This document shows positions 36,354 through 46,299 of a stretch of DNA of 64,000 bases, in pieces. This DNA is from Terana coerulea. Its lineage: Eukaryota > Basidiomycota > Agaricomycetes > Polyporales > Phanerochaetaceae. The DNA is taken from contig JAKOGH010000198.1 in NCBI GenBank assembly GCA_024811115.1, positions 213,304 through 277,303 of the forward strand, in the 5' to 3' direction. The position numbers and the translations under genes are program-made. Numbering within the stretch: the first letter of the stretch is position 1; every line of letters starts with the position of its first letter. A model generated the notes under the pieces. It was not told the DNA's origin. It ran no database searches and worked only from the letters and a program-made list of their open reading frames with translations.

Positions 36354-36708
36354 TAGTGATTGGCAAGGGTAAACCCTCTATGCTCAGAGGGCAACCCTTA
36401 CCCTTACCCTTCAATACCCTTACCCTCATGAAGGGTAAGGGTTGAGGGTTACCTTTCAAACCCTTGCCAAAATAGGCTGAAAATGGTGCTTTAAGTGCCT
36501 TTCCCCACTTATAATGTCAGTCTTCTATTTGAGTTGCTTACATTGGTATAAAAGCACTTACAATACTTGCAGCCCTCTCTAGCAATATGCCTAGCACTTG
36601 AATACAGACCCCTGCCAGACAAGGGTTAACTTTCCTCAACCCTTACCCTTACCCTCCGTACCCTTACCCTTAACCCTTGGAGAGTTTGCAAACCCCTGCC
36701 TATCACTA
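36354..36708 (+). mobile_element. hAT-type MITE with TAAGGG-like internal repeats, copy a
   Basis: The 355-bp element has TAGTGATTGGCAAGGGT at one end and the inverted TAGTGATAGGCAGGGGT at the other. The flanks (agaggcca, ggaagcca) are an 8-bp target duplication with two mismatches. The homologous site near 56700 is empty and reads agaagcca on the corresponding strand. The interior has runs of CCCTTA/TAAGGG near both ends, including an inverted pair around a CATGAA centre. It encodes no transposase and would need one in trans. Confidence 0.82.
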
Positions 36709-36716
36709 GGAAGCCA

Positions 36717-38089
36717 ATGCGCTGGTCGGGAAGCTGAACCTTTTAGCTTGACAAAATGCTGAAGACTTCTTGGCACTCACCAGCTGTACGCAAAAGTAGC
36801 TCCAGGTTCGACCGAACTCTATGAACAATTGCTGCCTCGTGAGTCTACTTGAGTCAGAGGGAACTTGCGAATAATTGAAGTCAACCCGGACGATGCGGTT
36901 GTTGGGTAACACTAGGATATTCCTTCCAAGCCGGATCGCCATGAAGAACGTGAGCAGAATGGATGTTGTATAATTCTCGGAGGGCGGCATCAGCAAGTTT
37001 GTCGTTAACATTGTCGGCAGTAATTGGTGTTGCATCTGGGAAATATTCGAGTAGGAGTGCTCGGCGGCTGATGCACTGAGCATGCTCTGAGGTGGCATGC
37101 TGCGTTGGACGCACCAGGTAGGGTAGCAATGGCCTCCAGATGCTGCGCTGTGAGCTCGAGCCATCCAAAGCACTTCGGCACAGAGCCCTTGTTACAGATA
37201 CTGTGGTGCACCAGATGAGCATATGCATCTCTTTCCAGTTTGAATCTATCTGCAAGGAGCATCACTGGCGCATCTGGGTCATCGAAATCCGTGTTCTCAA
37301 CCTGGTCAGGCTTGCATGAAGGAAACTGCACATCATCCTCAAATACATTTTGCAGTCCTGAGGGTACATAGAACAAGGCGGACATACAATTTTCATTAGC
37401 TGGACCTCACAGCCAACGCGCATCAGCAAAACCGTGGAGGCGCTGATGAACTTTGATAAAGCTTTATCAGGGCTCGTCAGGGCCATTAGGGGCGTCAGTC
37501 TCAGCCAGCTCGTCAAGCGCTCTCAGACCTGTTCAGCACCTCTCGCAAGTTTGGGCTTCCTCAAGCAATCCACAAGCATTAGGGATGTCAGAATCATGGT
37601 GCATACTTTAGTTTCGGCACTGGGACAACGTAGAATAATGGTAAATAAAAAAAAACTAAAGGAACATGGCTCCTATGGGGCTCGAACCCAGGCGTCTAAT
37701 CCTTTATCAGTACTTGTCAAACGGCGTCAGGGCTGTCAGGCGTCAGTGCTCCACTCTTTTACTGATGCGGGCAGTCACCAACACATTCTTCCCATGCTTG
37801 CTGATTTGGTCTAGGAATACGACATCCTGAGGTAATGTTGCTTCCCTCAAAGGTGGCGGGACTTCGTAGGCAGTGAACGGTAGAGGTGCAACCAGCAAAC
37901 TGTGATCTGCAAAGCTGAAGGGATTCGTTCCATATGTCATGCGCGAAAGAGTTGATGCCTGATCCCTTTGCCATGTCCAGAGTCTCTGCTGCAAAGGATT
38001 TCGGAGTGTGGTAGTTCCAGCTCAAGTCTTTGTACATAGACAAGTTGAACAGAGGAGGCTTTGTGCTGAACAGATTTTGCTCTGGATAG
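36717..38089 (-). pseudogene. Kinase-like remnant in E1
   Basis: Read on the minus strand, it begins at the LTR junction and has blocks YKDLSWNYHTPKSFAAETLD, PLPFTAYEVPPPLREATLPQ, FEDDVQFPS, LLLEYFPDATPITADN and IHSAHVLHGDP. The last is a kinase-type catalytic loop with His-Gly-Asp kept. One extra G after HGDP shifts the frame so that the following RNILVLPN block is out of phase, and a 349-bp element interrupts the middle. The inverted copy at 55675 has the frame but HGN instead of HGD. This family differs in sequence from the kinase-like genes at 32-34 kb. Confidence 0.6.
37420..37768. mobile_element. Non-autonomous TIR element inserted in E1
   Basis: About 349 bp are present here and absent from the inverted copy near 56000, where the flanks join directly. 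Ends are GCATCAGCAAAACCGTGGAG and, inverted, GCATCAGTAAAAGAGTGGAG, so terminal inverted repeats reach about 26 bp. The duplication looks like 2 bp at most. The interior has a poly-A run and a GGGCTCGAACCC palindrome resembling a tRNA T-arm. There is no coding capacity. Confidence 0.65.
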
Positions 38090-38649
38090 TATCACAAAAC
38101 TCTAATACTCACCTGCTAGGAATGCTTTGAGGGGTTGGGGAGAGCAGGGACTTTGAGTAAAGCGAGTAGAGGAGATATGAATCAACGATGTGTTGAGTCT
38201 GGTGTATTAGCCCTCAGACCAGCCTCTTTATATACACGTGTAGAGGACCCCAGACACTATCTAAGACCTTCAATACCATGTGCTGACTGATACAGTCAGA
38301 TGATCCATGACTAAGGCTCTAGAGCACACCGCCGCTCTAACTTCCTTATCAGATCTGACCTAGCTATCATGCTAACATCAACACTATCTAGATGTCCTAA
38401 TCTAGCTACTGTACACTACCAGTACACGATGTCATAGTGACCTCATAGTGAGGTCATAGTCTAGAACGAATCCAGAACTGAGTCCATGATCCTATGTCCG
38501 TATGAGGCATATCCCCGATAACCATGCATCCGTCGCATGGCCAACTGATCAGCATCTTGTAACGCTGTTGTGACAACTGGGTAACGTGTCCCGTGACTTG
38601 ATGTTACACTCTAAGCGCTGTAGACTAGCGCTGAGGGAAATTTATGACA
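38090..38649 (-). repeat. 3' LTR of the gypsy element
   Basis: On the minus strand it runs from TGTCATAAATTTCCC to GTTTTGTGATA. It is nearly identical to the LTR at 45737. A purine-rich tract adjoins its inner edge (38650-38664 as seen on the other strand), fitting a polypurine tract. Its outer edge abuts sequence homologous to 55675 onward. Confidence 0.9.
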
Positions 38650-38664
38650 TTACCCCCTCCTCAG
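38650..38664 (-). other. Polypurine tract
   Basis: The minus strand reads CTGAGGAGGGGGTAA immediately before the 3' LTR, the expected position and composition for second-strand priming. Confidence 0.6.
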
Positions 38665-38692
38665 GTTCGAGCTCCATTGAGAATTTTCCGAT

Positions 38693-39007
38693 TTATCGTA
38701 GTCCGATTACTTCAATGTCCACATCCGCAATCCGTTCGATGATAAGCTGGGCCACCTGATCGCCAATTTGAACTTCAAAGTCGATGTCGCTGGTGTTTAC
38801 AAGGGTTACTTGTATCTCGTCTTTGTAGTCGCGGTCGATCACTTTGGTGATTGCTTCAACTCTTTCGTTTGGAAAGTCGGGTTGCAAGACATAATTCGGC
38901 CACAAGTTCCACTCGGTAATTGAACTTTAATGCCAATAGGCACTGTTGTTCTCGAGTTGGATTTAACTGTATGTTTCTGATAGGCATGCAGCGTAAGTCC
39001 GGCTGCT
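38693..39007 (-). pseudogene. dUTPase-like domain at the 3' end of pol
   Basis: The minus strand encodes AGLTLHAYQ (motif 1-like), RTTVPIGIKVQLPSGTCGRI, then in another frame VEAITKVIDRDYKDEIQV (motif 3, with the key Asp-x-Asp-Tyr) and IGDQVAQLIIERI (motif 4). These are signatures of trimeric dUTPases, which hydrolyse dUTP and limit uracil in newly made DNA. The motif 2 position (PRSG in active enzymes) falls at the frame change and is not intact. The region lies between the chromodomain and the polypurine tract, so it belongs to the element. It is not functional as sequenced. Confidence 0.75.
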
Positions 39008-39139
39008 TCTTCGGAGATTCTGTAGGAGTTTGACTGCCAATGAGTTCGACTTGAAGCGTAGAGTCCCGTCAGTAGTAGTACAGTGTGACGTCTTCTTCGA
39101 ACTCAACCGTTCGTGCGGCTTGTCGGTTCAGCTTGAGGT

Positions 39140-39279
39140 AGTCTTGAACACTTGCTTAGCGTTCTTGACGTTGTCCTCATTTTCCCAAGCGACTTCATTG
39201 CATCCGAATCCTTTCCATCGAACCAGATATTGAGTTTTCTTACCGCGTTTGCTGTGTTGCAAGATCTTCTCAACTTCCT
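39140..39279 (-). pseudogene. Chromodomain of the gypsy element
   Basis: One minus-strand frame reads EVEKILQHSKRGKKTQYLV then RWKGFGCNEVAWENEDNV and KNAKQVF. This matches the chromodomain consensus, including the aromatic and Trp positions that contact methylated histone tails in chromoviruses. A stop codon sits directly before EVEKIL and a frame change follows. In chromoviruses this domain follows integrase and directs insertion into heterochromatin. Confidence 0.8.
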
Positions 39280-39341
39280 ATTCTTCCTGTCCTTTAACCA
39301 TGACCGGCACAAGTGGTTTCTGTCCTGGTATGGAAGGATCG

Positions 39342-40514
39342 TTATAAGTGGCTAGCTTGCTGGCGTGGAGTACCGGATGCATAGCTCGGTAGCGATGGCA
39401 TTTTAACCTGGGCGACAGCGGACAACTGTTCGATGATTTCGAGCGGTCCCTCATACCGTGGGTTCAATGCACACTCCGTAGTCTGGTAATTCCGTAGGTT
39501 GATAAGTACTTTGTCTCCAACTTTGAACGGCACGTTCTGACGCCTTGGTCGTAGTACCATTTCATACGCTTCAGCTAAGGCGAGCAGCTTTCGCCTCGCT
39601 CTTTGGGCTTTCTATGTCGCTGTTTCATGATGTCATTAAGGTCTATGCTTTTGACCTGCTTGACTAGTGTAGGACCAGCTCGAAGATGTGGACCGTATTC
39701 CAAAAGAATAGTGTCTCCTTGGTTCCTTCGTGCCCGGTTATTGCACGCGAACTCCGCTGTACTCAACAATGTAGACCAGTTATCAAGGTTGTAGTCCACA
39801 TAGCACCGAAGATACTGTTTCAGAATCTGATTCACACGTTTGGTTTGACCGTCCGTCTGCGGATGATATGCCGTAGACATTGCCGAGTTGATACCAAGTA
39901 GCTTGCACCATTGCTTGAATAGTTCCGCTGCAAACTGAGTTCCCCGATCTGATATGATCTGAAGCGGCAGCCCGTGTAAGGGGTACACTCTGTCATACAA
40001 TAGTTGTGACAGGTCGCATGCCGAAAACTCATTTGTGATTGCATAGAAGTGCGCTTGCTTGATAAGTCGACATACGACAACACGATAGCGTTGTAACCAT
40101 GTGACTCTGGTAACTGAGTGATGAGATCGATTGTAATGATTTCCCATGGCCCATGAGGCACAGGGTTCGGCATTAATGGTTCATAAAGCTGCTGTGGGCG
40201 ATTTTTCATCCGCTGACACATATCACAACTTGTAACATAGTTCTTGACAAATATTGACATGCCCGGCCACCAATAGTTTCTAGAGACTAGTTCATACGTT
40301 TTCCACCTGCCGGTGTCCGGCTGATGGTAAGTCGTGATGGATTTGTACAATTTGTCATCTTTAAATGATCATCTGTTGATGTAGGGATATAGATCTTGCC
40401 ACGGAACAGTAGTAATCCGTTCTCGTAGTTCCATTCCTTGAGGCTTTTTCCAAACTCTCTAAGTCCTGACTTCAATAATGACTTGTAGCCTTTCGTAACA
40501 TCATCTGATAGCAA
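39342..40514 (-). pseudogene. Integrase of the gypsy element, broken
   Basis: The zinc-binding part shows a His pair (HHDLPSAGH, split by a frame change) and CDMCQRMKNRP. The core has IDLITQLPES with the first Asp and ISDRGTQFAAE with the second. The third catalytic position reads GQTKRVNQIL, with Lys where active integrases have Glu (GQTERVNQ). The C-terminal part carries KVGDKVLINLRNY and RYEGPLEI, a GPY/F-like module. Frame changes occur near 39570, 40100 and 40290. With the Lys substitution it cannot act as sequenced. Confidence 0.85.
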
Positions 40515-40614
40515 TGCTTCCTTGACCTTAATTAGGATTTGGTCATCGTTAACAGGCGCTTCATGGGAAGCCTCGACAGCCCGGGATGGCTAAATATTCC
40601 GGTTTGAGCAAAAT

Positions 40615-41075
40615 TTGGTCTCTGTCGAGCTTTACCCCTCCTCATAATCTAGCCTCCCTGGACAGAGGGTCTTCAGCTTGCATTGTCTTTCCAGGCTTGT
40701 GATGTAGTGAATAGTTGAATCACGTGAGGTACAAAGCCCATCGCGCTTGTCTCTGTGTCAACTTTTGGGCCGTTCTGAAGTAAGTCAGATTCTAATGATC
40801 TGACCATACTTCAAACTTTTCCAGATGTCCCTCCAAGTAGTGTCTGTACTCTTCCAATGCTCTTATGATTGCGAGCAACTCTTTGTCGTAAATCTCATAA
40901 TTACGTTCGTATACGGAGTGACTTCAATGGAAGGCTACGGGATGCCACATTTCGTCAGCAGGATCCAGTTGCGACAGCACTGCACCGATTGCAAAGTCAC
41001 TTGCATCAGTTGACAATCTGAATGGGTTTTCATCATCCCGGAATATGTAGTATGGGTGCTGAAGTGAAGGCCGTT
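40615..41075 (-). pseudogene. RNase H domain of the gypsy element, with stops
   Basis: The minus strand reads STDASDFAIGAVLSQ, then [20 protein letters not shown] and VWSDH, giving the Asp-Glu-Asp acidic residues of gypsy RNase H. Stop codons interrupt it: one after HPVAFH, one after VWSDH (where Lys is usual) and one before FNYSLHHKPG. The domain follows reverse transcriptase in the normal order. Confidence 0.8.
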
Positions 41076-41173
41076 TTCAACGCCTCAATGCCACTTGTTG
41101 GTCAGCTTCCCAAACCCAAGGTTGATCTTTCTTCGTTAGATCTGCGAGTGGCCTGGCTAACTTGGCGAAGTCT

Positions 41174-41857
41174 TTAATAAACCTGCGATAGAAGTTCGCA
41201 AAGCCTAAGAAAGCCTGGAACATGTTTGACCTTTGTAGGTACTGGCCACTCAAGAACTCCTGACACCTTTGCAGGATCCATCGCAACGCTGTTTTTGAGA
41301 TAATCATGCCGATAGTCAATCCGGTCTTTCGAAGAAACATTTCTCTGCTTTTGCGTATAGATCATTGTCGTAAGCCTTTTCAGCACTTCTTTGACAAGTT
41401 TACGGTGTTCCTTTAAATCATTGCCAAAGATCAAGATATCGTCTAAATACACCATGACTTGTCCTTGCCGAATCAAGTCGCCTAAGATGTCATTCATCAT
41501 GGCCTGGAATGTAGCTGGTGCATTGGAGAATCCGAAATACATGACCGTTGCCTCAAATAAGCCCCGCTTGGTGATAAAAGCCGTTTTCCACTCATCCCCC
41601 TCACAGATTCGGACGTTATTATAGCCCCACCGGAGGTCAATCTTAGAAAAGATGGATGCCCGCGACAGCGAGTCGATTAGGTCAGCAATCCTTGGGATTG
41701 GGTAGCGGTTCTTCACGGTGATCTCATTGAGTGCGCGGTAGTCCATACACGGACGCAATCCGTCGTGCTTTTGACAAAGAAAAATTGCGCCGCGAACTGG
41801 CGATTTGGAAGGTCGAATGTAACCTTTCCGTAGTTCTTCATCGATCCATTCATCCAA
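41174..41857 (-). pseudogene. Reverse transcriptase of the gypsy element
   Basis: This is the best preserved part: 228 uninterrupted codons. Blocks include RPCMDYRALNEITVKNRYP, FSKIDLRWGYNNVRI, FGFSNAPATFQ and the catalytic YLDDILIF (Asp-Asp). Sequence after LKRL is frame-shifted; the thumb and connection continue near 41077-41340 as [15 protein letters not shown]. It synthesises element DNA from its RNA in active relatives. Confidence 0.92.
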
Positions 41858-42237
41858 AGAATGTCGTTCTTGGGAGACAGCAGGTAGATTTTAGCCGCTT
41901 GGGAAGGGAGGTACCTTTCACAAAGTCAATCGATGATCGTACGCCTTGCGTACCGGCATTCGCTCTGATTTTGCTTGGAGAACACGTCGCCGTACTCGTA
42001 ACCATTCCGGCACGTGTGACTTCCATTTGACGGTATCCTCGTCATCGGAGTCGCCCAATTCCTCGATCCATGTCCTTATCGTCAACATGGCCAGCGATAA
42101 CTTCTGCTTGTGAGCTACGTTGGTGACATCAATGTCCACCCAGTTGATATATGGATTATCCGTATCCTCGTCTCCAAAATTGTCCAGGAGGATTCCCACG
42201 GAAGATCCGACTGAGTTGAAGCTCGTCGGTTTCAGCT

Positions 42238-42699
42238 TCACTGACTCGTGGTTTTACGGGCTTGATCGGTAAGACAGCTCAGGACATCTGGTGAACTCCA
42301 TTTCCCCATTTTCCCAGTCAATCTCGGGCTATGCCGTACAAGAAGTTGTATCCAATCATCATGTCTTTGTCTCCTAACTGTGTGACATACGTATACAGGT
42401 AGACTTGTGACCACCGATTTGAACATAAGCTCGGACATATTCACGAATTTGTCCTGCTTAGTTTGAGTTCCGCCTGCATTGGTCACATCGACCTATGCAG
42501 AATGTGCCATACAATTAGTTACCAGATGATTTCTTTCAACGAACGATTTGTCAATGAAGTTTGTTGTGGCGCCTGAGTCTACTAAAGCCTCGGCCTGCAC
42601 TTTATGACCATACACCCAAAGCGTTACTGGAAGTCTAAAAGAACGTTTCTTATTGTGAGCTATGCTAGTTACACAAGATTCCAGTACTACTTTGTCCAA
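42238..42699 (-). pseudogene. Aspartic protease region of the gypsy element
   Basis: The minus-strand frame has ALVDSGATTNFIDKSFV, the retropepsin active site Asp-Ser-Gly with its usual flanks. The rest of the protease domain and the link to reverse transcriptase (41918-42486) lie in other frames. Confidence 0.78.
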
Positions 42700-43019
42700 T
42701 TCTAACTCGGAGCCGACAGAGGGTGCATCATCCCCGGAATGTAAATCGCAGGCATTAGCCTCTACATTCCCTCGGGAAAATCCATTTGAGTCCGGCGATT
42801 AACCCATCGCGAGTCTGCTTGGGCCCGCCCGAGACTCATCACTTGTCTCAGGTGGCTTCCATTGCGGCAAGCTCGATTCGCTTCAGCTCACGAATGCTCG
42901 CTGAGTTGACTTCGATGTTATCGGGGGTGGCATTGTCGTTGTCATCGCCCATAGAGTTTAATAACTCCATGAGTCGGTTCTTGAAGGAGGGCTTGCCCTT
43001 GCCTTTCGAGTTCGAGTTT

Positions 43020-44041
43020 TCACCAAAGCCAGAAGCACCGCTGCCCTGACTCTTGTTGCCGTAGTTGTTGCCGGAGGACGACGGAGTCAACGAAAAACCT
43101 TTGCCTTGGTTGGCATTTTTGAGTTATTGAAACAGTCATTCGTGTTGTGAGTTTTGGCACGCGAGCTTTTACCCTTACCGGAGCAGATCTGGCAGAACTT
43201 GCGTTTTGCCAGACGTTTTCTGCCTGGTTGGTTTCTTTCACCTTGCCCTTGCCTTTACCCTTGGACTGCTCGTTCGCCTCCGCCGTGTTCTTATTACCAT
43301 TGTTGTTACCAAATACCGAGCTCTTGGAACGATCTGGGTAGAGTTCCTTGTACAGCTGCAACAGCATATCGGAGTGTACTTTTCCCATTGCTTGGGTTCG
43401 TTACTGCTGATTGTCAAATGATCATCGACTGGCGCATGTCCTGAGGCAGGACTGCTTTGATCTTGTTGATGTGCAGCTTGTCTTGGTACTCCACGATCCG
43501 GCCAGAGTCTTGTACTTCTCCGTATTGGATGAAGTCCTTGGCCAGATCCTTGTTGTTCCAGAGCGTGTCGAGTTCGTTGGCACCTTGCTTTTCGTCGCGC
43601 TGACCGTAAATCCCTTGCATCTCCTTGACAAAGTCGTTCCATGTGCCGATAGGCTGGTTGTTCCGCAACTTGTCCGTATAGGACTTATATATGTCGCGGC
43701 AGTGCCACGGAGACGACCGAGGAGAGGACAATGCGCTGCTTGTCCGTTGCAATCTGCATATGCTTGCAGTAGAGCGTGATGTGGTTCAACCACTCCTCGA
43801 GGCTGTTTTTTGAGCCATCGAAGGTGGAGGGATCAGGCATCTTTGGGATGCGTCCACCACCGGAACCTCCATCTGCAGGGATTTTGTCGACTTGGGCCTT
43901 ATAGGCCTCAACGGTAGACCTGTAAGCTTCCACAAGCTTTTCCAGAGATCGAATCTTCGTGGCTTGCTCGAGAGCTGTGTTCTTCAGCTCCTCAATCCGG
44001 TGCTGCTGGTCATCAGTTGCTTCGTAGGTTGTCATACGCAC
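43020..44041 (-). pseudogene. gag of the gypsy element, in three frames
   Basis: It starts MRMTTYEATDDQQ (44041). A coiled coil (IEELKNTALEQATKIRSLE) is followed by the capsid-like part with PDPSTFDGSKNSLEEWLNH, and after a frame change by KDFIQYGEVQDSGRIVEYQD. The third frame is Lys/Gly-rich (SKGKGKGKVKETNQ) and leads to a zinc-knuckle-like CQICSGKGKSSRAKTHN then TNDC (C-x2-C-xn-H-x4-C). The architecture is typical of basidiomycete gypsy gag. Confidence 0.78.
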
Positions 44042-44369
44042 GGTTGAAGTGCCCTGTCATGTCGGTGACATGTCCTTGCACAAAGTCCGTGCTGATTCAA
44101 ACAGACTGAGAGAAAGCATTCTGCGCTATGTGGAGAATTGCTGCCAACTGTGCATCGCTGAAGCGAGCAGAGTTGGTGTCGATATTATGCAGGAGGCTGC
44201 TACGGTCGGCAAGGACCTCTGCAGTGCGGTCAGGGACAAAGTTGGTGAAAGAAGACATTTCTGCTCTTCATATTAGTGTCAATTGTTTTTAATAAAACTT
44301 CGAACACAATAGTTGGTTTGGTTGTTATATGCCAGCCAGTTATTTTGAGTCAGAAATGCAGAGTTTAAT

Positions 44370-44657
44370 TTAAGCAGCCTTCGGGATGGTTACATCGAGT
44401 GCTGCTAGCTGCATACAGACTACTGCAAATCTACTGTTCAGGTCCGTAAATGAGACCTTGCCAATACATTTTAATAATCCCGCCAACTCTCTCCACTGTT
44501 TATTACCCCACTTCTGTCCCAGCGAGTCCAGATTTTTGTAGACGTTCTGGAACTCGTCGTACCAACCCCACAGCTTGTTCCGAATCTCCTCAGGCACCCG
44601 CACCCTTCGGGCGTGACCGGGTGTCCTGCAATGAGTCCTCTTTGCGGAGTTTCTCAA
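44370..44657 (-). CDS. Short frame in the gypsy leader, unknown
   Basis: A 95-codon minus-strand frame lies between the 5' LTR and gag. It includes EEIRNKLWGWYDEFQNVYKN and GQKWGNKQWRELAGLLKC, a helical-looking composition. It may be an extra leader ORF, part of an ancestral gag or captured sequence. The remaining leader (44660-45736) shows nothing recognisable, and I could not identify a TGG-type primer binding site next to the 5' LTR. Confidence 0.35.
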   Translation of the reverse strand: MRNSAKRTHCRTPGHARRVRVPEEIRNKLWGWYDEFQNVYKNLDSLGQKWGNKQWRELAGLLKCIGKVSFTDLNSRFAVVCMQLAALDVTIPKAA

Positions 44658-45736
44658 GACCGGCCGAAGCGACTCTCACCTCGAGCATCGGTTAGAGCTC
44701 GTTGGAGCGCTTGAGTAGCTTGGTTCATCGAAACCGAAGCTTGGCTGGGGGTGGCTTAGGGACCTGGTACTCCCTCGCGAGGTGCGAGTCGTTCGATGAG
44801 TGGTGGCGAGGGGTCGGAGAGGCGGCGAGCAGCTCCTTTCGACGCTGCTTCATGACAGCATAGCTCTCAATGCACTTCAGCAACGAGTTGGCCTATGCTT
44901 CCTGGCAAAGCCATTCGCACTCTCGGAGAGTTAGGGTACGAACGAGGTGGCTTGTGCTTCGGGTTGTAAACCTTGCGTGGGCTTACAAACGTTGGCGTAT
45001 TTGGCTCAAATCTCCTTTGAAGGAGAGATGCGTTTGCGAAGGCCCAAAGGCTCGTTCTTCGCGTAAGTGGGGAATGCAGGGGGACTTTAGGCATGGTTAT
45101 AACAACGGTAATCAGTACTGGTCTCTATTTCAGCAGACACGGTACAGAAAATGGTGAAAACGGACAGAATGACCTGTTGAGGTCGTGCGGTCTTGATGCG
45201 TACAATCGGTAGTGTCGACGACGGCCTAGTTTCTCTTACTAGGTCCGGAGGTACCAACTCAATCAAGAGCGGTATGGGGGTCTCTGACACGGTTCCAGCT
45301 GTGCAGCAAAGGTTTTCGAGCCAATATTACATTGACTCTATGCTCACCCAAACTGGTTTGCTGTCAACACCCGAAGGCTCATAGCTGTAACTACCCAAAG
45401 GTAAGTCACGCCAGAATGTTGCTCTCACGCTATACAGCGCAGCGAGCACCTCTTTACAGCCTGAGGATTGGCATGAAGATTAGCATGCTGCCATAATGGC
45501 AGCCCACAGCCTAAGCCATGGTGCTTCTCAACGATACAGAGCATAGCCCCTGACGGCGACTAGCTCATAGCCTTAGTTCTTTGCAGAACAGTGGCAAGAT
45601 CCCCAGAACCCATATAGCAACAGTGTTCATTTCGACGCACTGTGCATAACGATATGTACGCTGCACAACACTGCAACAAAGGTCTTGCTCGTTGCCCTTG
45701 ACAGCAACAATGAGCAGTGGAGAAGACTCAACAAAC

Positions 45737-46299
45737 TATCACAAAACTCTAATACTCACCTGCTAGGAATGCTTGAAGGGGTTGGGGAGAGCAGGGGACT
45801 TTGAGTAAAGCGAGTAGAGGAGATATAAATCAACAATGTTGTTGAGTCTGGGGTCTTAGCCCTCAGACCAGCCTCTTTATATACACGTGTAGAGGGACCC
45901 CAGACACTATCTAAGACCTTCAATACCATGTGCTGACTGATACAGTCAGATGATCCATGACTAAGGCTCTAGAGCACACTGCCGCTCTAACTTCCTTATC
46001 GGATCTGACCTAGCTATCATGCTAACATCAACACTATCTAGATGTCCTAATCTAGCTACTGTACACTACCAGTACACGATGTCATAGTGACCTCATAGTG
46101 AGGTCATAGTCTAGAACGAATCCAGAACTGAGTCCATGATCCTATGTCCGTATGAGGCATATCCCTGATAACCATGCGTCCGTCGCATGGCCAACTGATC
46201 AGCATCTTGTAACGCTGTTGTGACAACTGGGTAACGTGTCCCGTGACTTGATGTTACACTCTAAGCACTGTAGACTAGCGCTGAGGGAAATTTGTGACA
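45737..46299 (-). repeat. 5' LTR of the gypsy element
   Basis: 563 bp, minus strand TGTCACAAATTTCCC to GTTTTGTGATA, nearly identical to the 3' LTR. It contains TATATACACGTG-like sequence on the plus strand near 45885, possibly part of the promoter. Confidence 0.9.

Larger units (their letters stand above)
34644..38089 (+). repeat. Unclassified repeat E1, inverted partner of 55675-60760
   Basis: This 3.4-kb copy aligns in reverse orientation with 55675-60760. After removing recognisable insertions both copies are about 2.7 kb, so they are one duplicated unit. Its core (about 34900-36120) also resembles the copies at 48272-50935 and 60761-63638. On the minus strand the core has open frames kept between copies, such as LHHTAPASLDHDRV and MSSDVFLLNLTARHYAAYT, but I cannot name the product. 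The right part holds a kinase-like remnant. It carries a hAT-type MITE and a TIR element. Its right edge is cut by the gypsy LTR. Confidence 0.7.
38090..46299 (-). mobile_element. Ty3/gypsy chromovirus-type LTR retrotransposon
   Basis: Two LTRs of about 560 bp (38090-38649, 45737-46299) enclose minus-strand gag and pol relics. The order is gag with zinc knuckle, protease, reverse transcriptase, RNase H, integrase, chromodomain, then a dUTPase-like domain. The order RT-RH-IN plus a chromodomain places it in the chromoviruses. Coding is broken by several frameshifts and stop codons, so the copy is not autonomous as sequenced. The LTRs differ at roughly 15 positions by eye, which suggests recent insertion. 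The flanking bases (gatag, tgctg) do not form a target duplication. Confidence 0.9.

Noticed and set aside
36380..36700. CCCTTA/TAAGGG runs as interstitial telomere repeats
   Set aside because: The unit is TAAGGG, which is not a rotation of the fungal telomere unit TTAGGG, and the runs lie inside a MITE with clear ends.
37670..37765. tRNA gene suggested by a T-arm-like GGGCTCGAACCC
   Set aside because: No matching 5' acceptor stem, D-arm or anticodon arm can be drawn around it; it is inside a TIR element.
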